A DNA stretch of 57,776 nucleotides from Streptomycetaceae bacterium (GCA_007280125.1 QYPT01000025.1:1-57776), one strand, 5' to 3'. Counted from the stretch's first letter, positions 1 to 8,335 are shown. Notes: generated from the sequence alone by a model not told the origin. Made by a program: numbers and translations.

Positions 1-24
1 GCTACCGAGCTGCTCCACCCCGCG
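1..24 (-). tRNA. tRNA-fMet (initiator), 5' part only, runs off the left edge
   Basis: Read on the minus strand, the first bases are CGCGGGGTGGAGCAGC followed by TCGGTAGC. This is the 5' acceptor strand, D stem and D loop of actinobacterial initiator tRNA. The C at position 1, which cannot pair with A72, is typical of tRNA-fMet. The anticodon lies outside the window, so the identity rests on the 5' third only. Confidence 0.85.
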
Positions 25-36
25 TCGGTAAGCGCA

Positions 37-66
37 ATCGTAGGTGATGCGCGCCTACTACGCCAA
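37..66 (-). promoter_or_regulatory. Probable promoter of tRNA-fMet
   Basis: On the minus strand a TTGGCG -35 box (66-61) is followed after 18 nt by a TACGAT -10 box (42-37). The mature tRNA 5' end lies 12 nt further on, at position 24. Spacing and position fit a sigma-70-type stable-RNA promoter. Confidence 0.55.
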
Positions 67-77
67 ATCCTATGAAG

Positions 78-2918
78 TTACTTGCGGGCTTGAGCAGAAA
101 TCGCTGCAGCAATAGCTGACTTCAAACGATTTTGGGCTTGTCCATATGCAGTGAAATCGCCCTTCGCAAGTGCAGCTTGTCCATCAGCAAGTGCTTGCTT
201 TGCACTTTGTAGTGCAGCAGCGAGATCTGATGATTTCGAACCTGCAGCACCTGTTGATGTCGTAGTAGAAGTTGCTCCAGTTGTTCCGGAGTTTCCACCG
301 AATACTTGATCAAGTGCGCCTTGCAATGTGTCGTCGTAACCAATTTGATCACCGAAGGAAACAAGCACCTTTTGCAATAGTGGGTAGGAAGCAGTGTTTG
401 CAGTTGCACGAACGTAAACAGGTTGGACATACAACAATCCGCTTCCAACTGGAAGCGTCAGCAGGTTGCCTAGCACAACATCTGATCCACCTTGGCGAAG
501 AAGCGAGAGCGAATTGGCAACAATTGGTTTGGCTTCAAAATTGGAAGCAACTTGTGAAGGTCCGGCAATGTTTGTACTACGCGGCAACTGCAAAACGGAA
601 ATCTTTCCATAATCAGGTCCTGGATCAGAGTTAACCGCAGCAAATGCTGACAAGTTCTCACGCCCACCAATAGGTACAAATGGCGTTGTCAGTGAGAATG
701 CAGATTTAGTTTCACCTGGCATCTTCAGTGTTAAGTAATACGGAGGTTGCGCGCTTGCATTTCCGCCGAATGTTGAAGGGTCACGCGGTACGCGCCAGAA
801 ATCTTGACCGCCATAGAAAGCACTGGCTGTTCTCACGTGATACGTGCTTAAAATGTCACGCTGAACACGGAATAGATCCTCTGGGTAACGAATGTGTGCG
901 AGAAGTGATTTAGAGATGGTGCTCTTGGCTTTGACTGAATTAGGGAAAGCCTTACTCCATGTCTTAAGAACTGGATCCTTAGCATCCCATTGGTACAAGG
1001 TGACAGTTCCATCATAAGCATCAACAGTTGCTTTCACAGAGTTACGAATGTAATTAATGCTTGCATTTGATTGTTGAGTGATGGATGCAGAGTTTGTTGT
1101 AAGCGCATCTGATGTAGCAGTCGAGAGAGTGGTGCTCTTTGAATATGGGTATCCGGCACTTGTGGTGTAGCCGTCTATAATCCAAATTATTTTTCCGTCT
1201 ACCAAGGCTGGGTATGGATCTCCATCAAGAGTTAACCATGGGGCAACCTTCGCCACCCGATCGCGCGGATTGCGCACGAAGAGAATCTTTGAATCGTTAT
1301 TAATAAGGTTTGATAGGACGATGCGCTGTTCTTGATATTTGAGTGCAAAGACGAAGCGATTAAAGAGGGATCCCATAGGGACGCCACCTTTACCGGTATA
1401 CGTGACGTTCTTTTGTCCATTGGCTGAAGAGTCATCTGGATAATCAAGTTCCGTTGGGGTTGACGATTTTGCTCCACCAATAATGGAGTAATCCGGAACA
1501 TTCTCGCCAAAGTAAACACGAGGTTCAAAAGTTCCAAGGCCCTTTGTTGGTGGAAGGTCTCCAACTAGGAATGAAGGTTTTCCGTCGGCGTCTCTTACGT
1601 TTCCGTACGCTGCAACAAAACCAAATCCGTGTGTGTAAACCAAGTGATCATTAATCCAGTTACGGCTTGGATTTCCTGCAAGGTTGAGTTCACGCACAGC
1701 AACAACGGTGTCACGTGCAACTCCGTTGACGGTGTAGCGATCAATATCAAGGGACTCAGGGAAGCCGTAATAAGGCTTAATCTGCTGTAACTGGCGGAAG
1801 GTTGCAGATAAAACGTTTGGATCCATGAGGCGAATATTTGAAATTGTTGATGCGTCTTTGGAGAGCTGTCCTGCAGAAGTTGCGATTGTTGCCTGGTAGT
1901 CAGTGACTTTTACATTATCAATACCGAATGCTGCACGCGTAGAGTCAATGTTCCTTTGGATAAATGGCGCTTCCTTAGATGACTCGCTTGGCTTTACTTG
2001 GAATTGTTGAATCACACTTGGATAGACACCAGAAATTAGCACTGAAGAAATCACTAGAAGTGCAATACCCGCTGTCGGAAGAACCCACGAACGCCGAACG
2101 ATATTTGCAAAAAATAGAAGTGAGCAGATAACTGCAATGCCAGCCAAAATTGCCTTGGCAGGCAAGACGGCGTTTACATCTGTATATGTAAGACCAGTTA
2201 TAAGTTTTCCGTCTTTGAGTGCGAGGTGATAACGATCGAGCCAGTAAGCACCTGCTTTGAGTAACACCAAGATTCCTAGTAGAACTGAAAGCTGAACTCG
2301 GGCTGCAACCGTGGTGCGATCCTCGCGCGCTTGTAAACGAATTCCTCCATAAAGGTAATGGACGACAGATGAAGCAATCAGAGAGAGAATCAGTGTCGAG
2401 ATGCCCCACTCAAGAAGTGATTGCCAAAATGGCAATCTAAATGTGAAGAAAGAAATATCTAACCCAAATTGAGGATCTTTCACGCCAAAAAGAGTTGAGT
2501 TCTTGAAGAGGAGCCATGATGCCCACAGTTGGGAGCCGCCAGAACCAGCGAAATAAAAGAGTGCAACGGCCAAGCCGCTCGTGACTAATAGCCTAATCGG
2601 CTCAATTTGTCCACGGTAGCGTTCTAAATTATCTGCTTCGATATTCATTGGTGCATACATTGGACGTCGGCGGAAAGCGATAATTACATTTGCGATGATT
2701 ATCAGTGAGGTTGCCAATCCAAATGCGACAAAGAGGAAAGCCTTAGTCTCAAGTGTCGTCTTCCAGACATTCGTGAAACTTACCGAACGAAACCAGAGCC
2801 AATCCGCGTAGAAACCGCTCATGGATATAAGGGCGACGAGGATAACTCCGACAATAACCGCTGTTATTACGAAGGGACCGCGACGATTGGGCAGATTGGG
2901 CTGGCGATTAAAACTCAT
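78..2918 (-). CDS. UPF0182 family membrane protein
   Basis: The 946-aa product fits UPF0182, a large conserved actinobacterial membrane family of unknown function. About seven hydrophobic segments lie in the first 300 residues, the first near 17-37. A long, mostly extracytoplasmic region follows. The C-terminus has a Thr/Ser/Gly-rich linker near 885-905 and then an Ala/Gln-rich helix that could form a coiled coil. It starts 9 nt after the Lon-like protease stop and is probably co-transcribed with it. A TAGCGT sequence 5-6 nt before the ATG could give an extra leaderless transcript. Mycobacteria have the same pair (Rv3193c/Rv3194c). Family assignment is firm; the biochemical role is unknown. 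Confidence 0.9.
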   Translation of the reverse strand: MSFNRQPNLPNRRGPFVITAVIVGVILVALISMSGFYADWLWFRSVSFTNVWKTTLETKAFLFVAFGLATSLIIIANVIIAFRRRPMYAPMNIEADNLERYRGQIEPIRLLVTSGLAVALFYFAGSGGSQLWASWLLFKNSTLFGVKDPQFGLDISFFTFRLPFWQSLLEWGISTLILSLIASSVVHYLYGGIRLQAREDRTTVAARVQLSVLLGILVLLKAGAYWLDRYHLALKDGKLITGLTYTDVNAVLPAKAILAGIAVICSLLFFANIVRRSWVLPTAGIALLVISSVLISGVYPSVIQQFQVKPSESSKEAPFIQRNIDSTRAAFGIDNVKVTDYQATIATSAGQLSKDASTISNIRLMDPNVLSATFRQLQQIKPYYGFPESLDIDRYTVNGVARDTVVAVRELNLAGNPSRNWINDHLVYTHGFGFVAAYGNVRDADGKPSFLVGDLPPTKGLGTFEPRVYFGENVPDYSIIGGAKSSTPTELDYPDDSSANGQKNVTYTGKGGVPMGSLFNRFVFALKYQEQRIVLSNLINNDSKILFVRNPRDRVAKVAPWLTLDGDPYPALVDGKIIWIIDGYTTSAGYPYSKSTTLSTATSDALTTNSASITQQSNASINYIRNSVKATVDAYDGTVTLYQWDAKDPVLKTWSKAFPNSVKAKSTISKSLLAHIRYPEDLFRVQRDILSTYHVRTASAFYGGQDFWRVPRDPSTFGGNASAQPPYYLTLKMPGETKSAFSLTTPFVPIGGRENLSAFAAVNSDPGPDYGKISVLQLPRSTNIAGPSQVASNFEAKPIVANSLSLLRQGGSDVVLGNLLTLPVGSGLLYVQPVYVRATANTASYPLLQKVLVSFGDQIGYDDTLQGALDQVFGGNSGTTGATSTTTSTGAAGSKSSDLAAALQSAKQALADGQAALAKGDFTAYGQAQNRLKSAIAAAISAQARK

Positions 2919-2927
2919 GCACCAACG

Positions 2928-3701
2928 CTACCGATTTCGTTGCCAAGTGCAATGTGAGATGGAGGTTTGGGCATCTTTGAGCACAGAAATGGCTTCTGTG
3001 AGGGTTTCCACCGAATAGACCGTGAGGCCCGAGGGGATGTGATGAACATCGTCGCAATTGCTCGTTGGCGCGAGAAAAACCGTGGCTCCTGATCGCTTTG
3101 CTGCAATCAATTTTTCATCGATTCCACCTATGGGGCCTATAACTCCCTGAGCATCTATCGTCCCGGTACCAGCGATCGTTCTACCGTCAAGAAAATCATT
3201 GGGAGTTAATCGCGCAATCACAGCCAGTGCAAATATCAAACCGCCACTTGGGCCGCCAGTGTTCTTTACCGAGATTCTCACTTTGACTTTACGTGGATCC
3301 ACGGGTGTACCAATTTTTTCTAGATAGGAGAAAGCTGAGACCGTTGCAGCGCTTTGAGAACCATCCATATCTGCTTTATTGACTGCATTAATTTCTTGTG
3401 AACTCTGCTCCGGTGGATATACAACGCTTCGAGGTAGAACGATCGAGTCTGCCTTTGCCCACGAATAGAGAACATTCGCGCCAAAAATTGGTGAGCCAGG
3501 GCTAGTTGCGAGCACTGTTACCAAGAGCAACTTCCCCGATGTCGGATACGTGGGTGCACCTTCAATGGTGATCATTTTCTCAAGAACGTCAGTACCCGCT
3601 CCAGGCTGCAAGACAACATATGGCAACGGCACTAATCCAGCTAACGTCAAAAAGATGCCAACAATAAATAACGCGAATCGTGGAAGAGGAGAGAATCGCA
3701 T
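2928..3701 (-). CDS. YlbL/Lon-like membrane-anchored serine protease lacking its PDZ domain
   Basis: A 257-aa protein with one N-terminal membrane anchor (about residues 8-28) followed by LPYVVLQPG, characteristic of the YlbL/Rv3194c family. The C-terminal half is an S16 Lon protease domain. The nucleophile is in GPSGGL (Ser152) and the general base in GGIDEK (Lys197), giving a 45-residue spacing like Lon. Family members of about 340 aa carry a PDZ domain between the SQSAA segment and the protease. Here the sequence runs almost directly from DGSQSAAT to the protease, so PDZ is absent. I chose the ATG at 3701 (MRFSPLPR) over the GTG two codons upstream because it matches family N-termini. A substrate cannot be inferred. 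Confidence 0.85.
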   Translation of the reverse strand: MRFSPLPRFALFIVGIFLTLAGLVPLPYVVLQPGAGTDVLEKMITIEGAPTYPTSGKLLLVTVLATSPGSPIFGANVLYSWAKADSIVLPRSVVYPPEQSSQEINAVNKADMDGSQSAATVSAFSYLEKIGTPVDPRKVKVRISVKNTGGPSGGLIFALAVIARLTPNDFLDGRTIAGTGTIDAQGVIGPIGGIDEKLIAAKRSGATVFLAPTSNCDDVHHIPSGLTVYSVETLTEAISVLKDAQTSISHCTWQRNR

Positions 3702-3724
3702 GTGCACTGTCTCGAGTGAGCGGA

Positions 3725-3952
3725 CTACGCGTCCTTCTCGGGACTTTCTATTTTTTCATCATTCTCAGGCGCAACATTCTCTTGCGCTGCACGAAACGAA
3801 CTTTGAAAGCGCTGAAATTGTGTTACAGAACGAGTCGTCACATTTTCAAACCTCTCCTGAAATTTGGTAACCCAAAGGACATAGCCCAAAACCCCAATTA
3901 GGGCAGTGATGGGAATAATCCACCACACGAGGGCGGAGAAAGTCGTTGACAT
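3725..3952 (-). CDS. Small single-pass membrane protein, unknown function
   Basis: A 75-aa protein with one hydrophobic segment (about residues 8-28, ending WVTKFQERF) and a charged C-terminal tail rich in Glu/Asp/Lys. I recognise no family. It is first in the minus-strand run leading to the Lon-like protease, 23 nt downstream, and is likely co-transcribed with it. A TAGACT -10 box lies exactly 6 nt before the ATG (3959-3964), which suggests a leaderless transcript and supports this start. Its position next to two membrane proteins suggests envelope association, nothing more specific. Confidence 0.65.
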   Translation of the reverse strand: MSTTFSALVWWIIPITALIGVLGYVLWVTKFQERFENVTTRSVTQFQRFQSSFRAAQENVAPENDEKIESPEKDA

Positions 3953-4042
3953 AGCGTGAGTCTACCCTGCTCGGGAAGAAAGCGTGGCTTCGGGTTGTTC
4001 TACTACGTAAGGGTAGAGTTTAAGAAGAGTGATGGAGGAACT

Positions 4043-5341
4043 GTGACACCGTTTGGTTTTACACCGCCTGGGGATTCTGATGATTCGGAGAATTCCAATA
4101 ACGGGATGCCTGATTTCTCTGCACTCTTTGAGCAACTTGGAATTAGCCCAGAGAATCTCAAAGACTTCACTAACTTAGGATTTCTTAGTTCAGCGAATTC
4201 CAATTCATCAGCCAGCGAATTTACTTTTCCTATTGGAATTACTCGAGATATTGCTAAGAAGTTTGTTAGCGCTAAGGGCTCTTCGCCAATCGGTACAACG
4301 GACTTAAGTCAGATACACGATGCCATGGAGATTGCTGAACTCTGGCTCAATGAAGCAACTGTTTTCCCTGCTAGTTCCAGTGCAAAGAATGTGATGACCC
4401 GTAACGACTGGGTCGATTCCACCATGGCAGGTTGGCAACTTACTGTTGAACCACTGGCTCTCGGACTTGCCCAAGCGCTCTCATCTGTTATCGAAGGTCA
4501 AGAGATGCCTGAAAATTCAATGCCAGTCGAGGCTGTCGCTGGCTTACTTCGTGGGTTTATCGCGACCATGATCGCAACTCAGTTGGGTCAATATGTAGGG
4601 GGATTAGCCGAGAGCGTCACCGGCGCCCATGACGTGGGATTGCCGTTGCTCAATCCATCACAACCAGCACTTCTTCCTCAAAATATTGCGCAATGGAGCA
4701 TTGATATTGGTGTTCCTGAGTCTGAGATTCGCATTTTTCATGCACTGCGGGAAGGTGCGGTGGCGCGATTATTTGATAGCAATCCATGGCTTGTCGACTA
4801 CATGCGTATGGCAATCGCAGATTATGGAAAAGGTATTCACATCGACGTTGAAAAAATGCAACAACAGGCACAAGAGGCAATGGAATCCGGTGCAATTGAC
4901 CCTGACAATCCTGAATCTCTTACTCTGGCACTCAACCAAAGATTATTTACACCAGAGGAAAGTCCGCAACAAAGTGCAGCGCTTGCTAAATTAGAAACTG
5001 CTTTGGCTCTCATTGATGGTTGGGCCGATGACGTGACAACTCTTGCAGCTGCAGATCGATTGCCTTCGTTGAATTCATTACGAGAAACTTTGCGTCGACG
5101 TCGCGCGACTTCCTCGCCAGCGCAACAACTTTTTTCATCACTCTTTGGACTTGAAGTTTCTCCACGGATGGCTCGCGAAGCGAGCGCCTTCTGGTTGGCT
5201 ATTCGCGAACTGCGCGACGTGGCTGCTCGTGATCAGATTTGGAGTGGCATCTTGCCAACGCACGAAGAGCTCAACGAGCCTTCGACATATCTATTCAGTG
5301 TCGAAATTCCCGATGACCTCTCGGGCCTAGCCGGAATCTGA
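4043..5341 (+). CDS. DUF2342 family protein (annotated as zinc-dependent metalloprotease / putative hydrolase)
   Basis: From GTG 4043 the product is 432 aa and begins TPFGFTPPGD, typical of this actinobacterial family (Rv3195 position in Mycobacterium). A GGAGG Shine-Dalgarno 4 nt upstream supports GTG 4043; the ORF-track start adds 29 residues of implausible leader. Conserved landmarks include the W near the middle (MAGWQL), LREGAVARLFDSNPWL, and a C-terminal FWLAIRELRD region. In relatives the LRE..A segment often carries a histidine thought to help bind metal; here a Val seems to stand there, so catalysis is uncertain. It is divergent from the small membrane gene. Cellular role unknown. 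Confidence 0.8.
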   Translation: MTPFGFTPPGDSDDSENSNNGMPDFSALFEQLGISPENLKDFTNLGFLSSANSNSSASEFTFPIGITRDIAKKFVSAKGSSPIGTTDLSQIHDAMEIAELWLNEATVFPASSSAKNVMTRNDWVDSTMAGWQLTVEPLALGLAQALSSVIEGQEMPENSMPVEAVAGLLRGFIATMIATQLGQYVGGLAESVTGAHDVGLPLLNPSQPALLPQNIAQWSIDIGVPESEIRIFHALREGAVARLFDSNPWLVDYMRMAIADYGKGIHIDVEKMQQQAQEAMESGAIDPDNPESLTLALNQRLFTPEESPQQSAALAKLETALALIDGWADDVTTLAAADRLPSLNSLRETLRRRRATSSPAQQLFSSLFGLEVSPRMAREASAFWLAIRELRDVAARDQIWSGILPTHEELNEPSTYLFSVEIPDDLSGLAGI

Positions 5342-5379
5342 TTGCCTCACGTTCCATAACTCTCATTTGCCCTTTGAAC

Positions 5380-5389
5380 GGGGTACCCC
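5380..5389. repeat. Perfect 10-bp palindrome GGGGTACCCC
   Basis: A short perfect palindrome in the intergenic stretch after the DUF2342 gene, followed by runs of C and T. It could be a small operator or a weak hairpin. No gene in the region obviously explains it. Confidence 0.3.
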
Positions 5390-5436
5390 TCACGAGTCGG
5401 GAAAACCCCCCCTCCTTATTTTTTGGCAAAGAAAAG

Positions 5437-5508
5437 CGAAGTCCCCGGGCGCACGATTCTTTATCTGCCTTCCCCTTGCAGATACAGAACGGTTATCCGA
5501 GGACTTCG
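5437..5508. other. Unclassified structured-RNA candidate
   Basis: A perfect 8-bp closing stem (CGAAGTCC at 5437-5444 with GGACTTCG at 5501-5508) encloses two further hairpins. One is ATCTGC/GCAGAT with a C-rich 9-nt loop (5463-5483); the other is CGG-TTAT-CCG (5490-5499). The overall 72-nt outline resembles a cloverleaf, but there is no TTCRA T-loop, so it is not an ordinary tRNA. On the minus strand the closing stem is followed by CTTTTCTTT, which could end a transcript. On the plus strand it would be part of the 5' leader of the YgjP-type gene. The rest of 5342-5604 shows no gene. Confidence 0.4.
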
Positions 5509-5604
5509 TAGACTGAAACTTAAAGTATTTCTCCTTGAGAATCAACCGAGATAGAGAGATTTATTCTCACTTGACCCCCCTTTTTTTGCTACCGTGGAGA
5601 GGTG

Positions 5605-6243
5605 ATGGCGGCTAATGAGGACGATTTCGATCAGCAACTGCCAGGTCTTAATGAAGGCGAAATTATTGTAATTCGCTCCAAACGACGAAAAAGAACGATT
5701 TCTGCCTATCGCCAAGGCGGAAGAATCGTTGTTTCTATCCCTGCAAGGCTGACAAAGGCCGAAGAGCGATCGGCAGTTCCTGAAATGGTTGCCAAGATTC
5801 GGGCCCAAGAAATAGAAAAGACCGTCGATGAATCGGCGCTGGCCACCCGTGTCGATGAATTATTGGGGCTCTACGCCCCCGAAATTACAGAGCGCCCAGT
5901 GAGCGTAACGTGGAGGACGATGCGAGAGCGGTGGGGCTCATGCACCAACCTTGATGCCACGATTCGTATCTCCAGCCGGCTTCAACGCACCCCTTCCTAT
6001 GTCCTGGATTTCGTCCTCTTCCACGAAGCGGTCCACCTTCGCTATGGAGACCATGGACCGGCCTTCAAAGCAGTTCTGGCTAGGTACCCAATGGAAGAAC
6101 TGGCTCAGGCCTACCTAGATGGTTATGAAGCGGCTGAATCTGACCTCACCGTGCCCGACTTGCCCAATCAGTCCTATGAGTCCCCAAAAGATCTCTTCAT
6201 GAACTTTGCGACACGCTCAAAAAACTCCTCCTCCACCCACTAA
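5605..6243 (+). CDS. YgjP-type (M48-like, DUF45) zinc metallopeptidase-fold protein
   Basis: A 212-aa protein of the YgjP/WLM-like metal-dependent hydrolase family. An N-terminal basic beta region (KRRKRTISAY) is followed by the family signature RWGSC (about residue 110). The zincin motif HEAVH (H140, E141, H144) comes next, with a third ligand H150 in GDHGPAF. All expected zinc ligands are present, so it is probably active, though natural substrates of the family are poorly known. ATG 5605 is preferred over the in-frame GTG at 5602 because GGAG at 5596-5599 is then 5 nt away. Its gene is followed by a DUF5679 zinc ribbon. Confidence 0.85.
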   Translation: MAANEDDFDQQLPGLNEGEIIVIRSKRRKRTISAYRQGGRIVVSIPARLTKAEERSAVPEMVAKIRAQEIEKTVDESALATRVDELLGLYAPEITERPVSVTWRTMRERWGSCTNLDATIRISSRLQRTPSYVLDFVLFHEAVHLRYGDHGPAFKAVLARYPMEELAQAYLDGYEAAESDLTVPDLPNQSYESPKDLFMNFATRSKNSSSTH

Positions 6244-6347
6244 TTAACCGCTTTTCCCGCCTCATGCGGGGTAATGTGACGCTCGTACGCTCGCGCATTT
6301 GTCGGGAAGCTCTCCCGTTAAACCGTTAGCGTCGATTGGAGGAGAAA

Positions 6348-6530
6348 ATGGCGGAGGCATACATCGGCAAGCTTGAGGACAACAGCGGGGCTTACTGCGT
6401 TAAGTGCAAAGAGAAGCGCGCCTTCACAGGCGAAGTAAAGGTCTCAGACTCTGGTCGTCGCATGGCGCAGGGCATTTGCTCAGTCTGTGGCACCAAACTC
6501 AATCGCATTCTTGGTAAGGCACCACAGTAG
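6348..6530 (+). CDS. DUF5679 small zinc-ribbon protein
   Basis: A 60-aa protein with two CxxC knuckles, CVKC (C17, C20) and CSVC (C44, C47), flanking a beta region with GRRMAQG. This matches the actinobacterial DUF5679 family, in which the four Cys should bind one zinc. A GGAGGAG Shine-Dalgarno sits just before ATG 6348, so the TTG start given in the ORF track is wrong. A strong intrinsic terminator follows about 80 nt downstream. Function is unknown; ribosomal zinc-ribbon-like roles have been guessed for such proteins but nothing here tests that. Confidence 0.85.
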   Translation: MAEAYIGKLEDNSGAYCVKCKEKRAFTGEVKVSDSGRRMAQGICSVCGTKLNRILGKAPQ

Positions 6531-6610
6531 TAACACTCACGTTGTAGACCTGCCTGACCGAATAGGTCACGCAAGCAATACGTTAGTAAGAAGTAAATAA
6601 GAAGTAAGGA

Positions 6611-6643
6611 CTGGCGTCTCCCACAAGGAGGCGCCAGTTTTTT
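6611..6643 (+). terminator. Strong rho-independent terminator after the DUF5679 gene
   Basis: An 11-bp stem with a single G-U pair (CTGGCGTCTCC at 6611-6621 with GGAGGCGCCAG at 6627-6637), a 5-nt loop CACAA, and a run of six T. It ends the plus-strand unit before the ThiF-like gene. Confidence 0.92.
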
Positions 6644-6744
6644 CGTAACCGAACTATCACCATCAGTTGATGAATCACAGATGATCTGTGAGCGCTGTGC
6701 CAAAGCTTCCTGCGCTACCACGGATTTCTTGCATTCTAATCCTC

Positions 6745-7836
6745 ATGAAAACTTCATTGCCTGCAAGCGCTCGCCCTCAATTGAAATCCGGAATTACTGT
6801 TCTGCCGCACGGTGAAAACACCTATATCGGTTTCAGCGATCATGGAATCGAATTTGAAGGCGCACACGTGCGACCGATCGTTGGCGCTCTCACCGGAACT
6901 CAAACATGCCAAGAAATACATGAAAGCCTTGGGCATGACCTGGAATTAGTGACATCCCTAGTGATCGAACTTGATGGTCTGCACTTTCTTGACACCATTA
7001 GGAGCGCAATCACCTTACAGGATCGTTTTCACTCACCGAATGCACATCGGCAATCGCACATTGTCGATAACAGCAATGACGCAACTTTCCAGCAGATCCA
7101 AACCAGAATTCGCCCCGAACTCACACTGACAACATGGCTACCAAATGTTGATGACGGTGGCGTTTCACACATCAACGCTAGGCAAGATTGCGACGTGAGA
7201 ATCTACGGAAGTTCACGAATAGCCGGCATTATCTATGGAATTCTTTTGAGTAGCGGAGTTTCAAATACACGATTGGCTACTCATACTCAGTCCCCTTTAA
7301 TCTCCGAATTAGACTTATGTTCAAGCATTTTTCGCCCCTCCGATATAGGTGCCTCACTAGTGGAAAGAGCCTCCGCTCTTGGAAAAGAGCTATCGCTCTT
7401 TCCGATCAACCCGCCTTCTCCTAGAAATGCCATCGCCATCAACGTCGGAGCACCTGACCCCGAGCTCCTGCAAGAGTGGATGAGCGAATGCACACCGCAC
7501 CTCTTTATTGAAGATCCAGAGTGCGCATCATTGATTCTTGGGCCATTTGTCGTGCCAGGTACAACCCCTTGCTGGCGCTGCACGGTTCTCACAAAAGACG
7601 ATGAGTACATTGCCTGGAAGCAGGTTCAATGGGAACGGCGGATTTCGCCCCACTCTGAAACACCCGTATCGGTGGCACATTACGTAGCAGGTTTGGCCGC
7701 TTTAGAAATCCTTCGGTTCATTGATACTCAACATTCGGACTTGCTCGGATCAACGCTACGAGTTAACTACTTAGCTGCCAATGAAACCGAACGCAGGCGA
7801 TTTTCATTTCACCCTGCGTGCGGTTGTCATTGGTAG
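6745..7836 (+). CDS. ThiF/E1-like, TOMM cyclodehydratase (SagC-type) domain protein, no partner enzyme nearby
   Basis: From ATG 6745 the product is 363 aa. Its second half resembles the leader-peptide-binding, E1-superfamily part of azoline (TOMM) cyclodehydratases. It has a Rossmann-like segment around YGSSRIAGIIYG, the phrase GPFVVPGTTPCWRC, and a C-terminal CGC, giving the CxxC...CxC zinc tetrathiolate of this superfamily. The canonical ATP-binding GxGxxG is weak, which fits a peptide-binding rather than adenylating role. No YcaO partner, dehydrogenase or precursor-peptide gene is visible here. It occupies the Rv3196 position next to whiB7, so a conserved actinobacterial housekeeping role is also possible. 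Upstream GTG 6688 is less likely because 19 residues precede the conserved start. No clear Shine-Dalgarno is seen. Confidence 0.7.
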   Translation: MKTSLPASARPQLKSGITVLPHGENTYIGFSDHGIEFEGAHVRPIVGALTGTQTCQEIHESLGHDLELVTSLVIELDGLHFLDTIRSAITLQDRFHSPNAHRQSHIVDNSNDATFQQIQTRIRPELTLTTWLPNVDDGGVSHINARQDCDVRIYGSSRIAGIIYGILLSSGVSNTRLATHTQSPLISELDLCSSIFRPSDIGASLVERASALGKELSLFPINPPSPRNAIAINVGAPDPELLQEWMSECTPHLFIEDPECASLILGPFVVPGTTPCWRCTVLTKDDEYIAWKQVQWERRISPHSETPVSVAHYVAGLAALEILRFIDTQHSDLLGSTLRVNYLAANETERRRFSFHPACGCHW

Positions 7837-7873
7837 ACCTAATTAATTATTAGGTCAGTAATTAAGCTAATAG

Positions 7874-8224
7874 TTAGGCCGCGTCGCTCTGATCCAAACG
7901 AGGGCGACCAACAGTTCGCTTGCGAGCAATGACAGATCCATCTTCGAACAACTCTCCGCCCCAGACTCCGCATGGTTCATTGCGAGAAAGCGCTGCATCT
8001 AAACATTGAGTACGCACTGGGCATGCACCACATAGCGACTTAGCAACGTTGATGATCTCGGCCTTATCCGAGAAGAAGATTTCTGGATCTGCGTTATGGC
8101 AAGGCAAGGTAAAGGCAATGTCGGATCCGTAAGCGCCTGTTACATCGCCTAATCCGCTCATCTGGCCATCTTGCGCCCAGCCTGGTACTAACAGTTCACT
8201 GAAGAGAACAGTCATTGTCCTCAC
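7874..8224 (-). CDS. whiB7: WhiB7-type iron-sulfur transcription factor
   Basis: A 116-aa Wbl protein with the four cluster cysteines C42, C65, C68 and C74 (CGACP followed by QC), then GVWGGE, then a C-terminal AT-hook-like KRTVGRPR. The C-terminal order (ELFEDGSVIARKR then GRPR) follows Mycobacterium WhiB7, as does the location upstream of uvrD2. WhiB7 activates intrinsic antibiotic-resistance genes together with the primary sigma factor. GTG 8224 and ATG 8215 are both possible starts; AAGGAAG precedes the GTG and GGTGAGG the ATG. The gene is preceded by a leader peptide ORF and an intrinsic terminator, so attenuation probably controls it. An N-terminal extension before the first Cys is longer than in M. 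tuberculosis. Confidence 0.9.
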   Translation of the reverse strand: MRTMTVLFSELLVPGWAQDGQMSGLGDVTGAYGSDIAFTLPCHNADPEIFFSDKAEIINVAKSLCGACPVRTQCLDAALSRNEPCGVWGGELFEDGSVIARKRTVGRPRLDQSDAA

Positions 8225-8275
8225 CTTCCTTCTCTTTTATCTTTCTCTGTTTGGGTAGTTGTCGGTTGTATTAGG

Positions 8276-8318
8276 GAAAAGAAAAAGGGCCCGAATCCTT
8301 TGTGGATTCGTGGCCCTT
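8276..8318 (-). terminator. Intrinsic terminator (attenuator) in the whiB7 leader
   Basis: On the minus strand, AAGGGCC + CGAATCC pairs with GGATTCG + GGCCCTT: 14 bp with one bulged base and a 5-nt loop. It is followed by TTTTTCTTTT. It lies after the leader-peptide stop codon and about 50 nt before whiB7, so a transcript must read through it to express the gene. The end of the leader ORF (GCCCAATC) can pair imperfectly with the 3' arm (GATTCGGGC), a possible antiterminator. Confidence 0.85.
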
Positions 8319-8335
8319 GGGGTCCTATCTCGGTT

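Noticed and set aside
1975-2409. 144-aa ORF listed on the minus strand inside the UPF0182 gene
   Set aside because: It lies wholly within a well-supported gene in a different frame and shows no recognisable motifs: a shadow ORF.
5437-5508. A tRNA or SRP (4.5S) RNA gene
   Set aside because: The cloverleaf-like fold lacks a TTCRANY T-loop and a usable anticodon arm on both strands, and the SRP apical-loop consensus is absent.
7837-7855. Hairpin ACCTAAT / ATTAGGT between the ThiF-like gene and whiB7 as a terminator
   Set aside because: The stem is AT-rich and only 7 bp, with no T tract on either strand; too weak to call.
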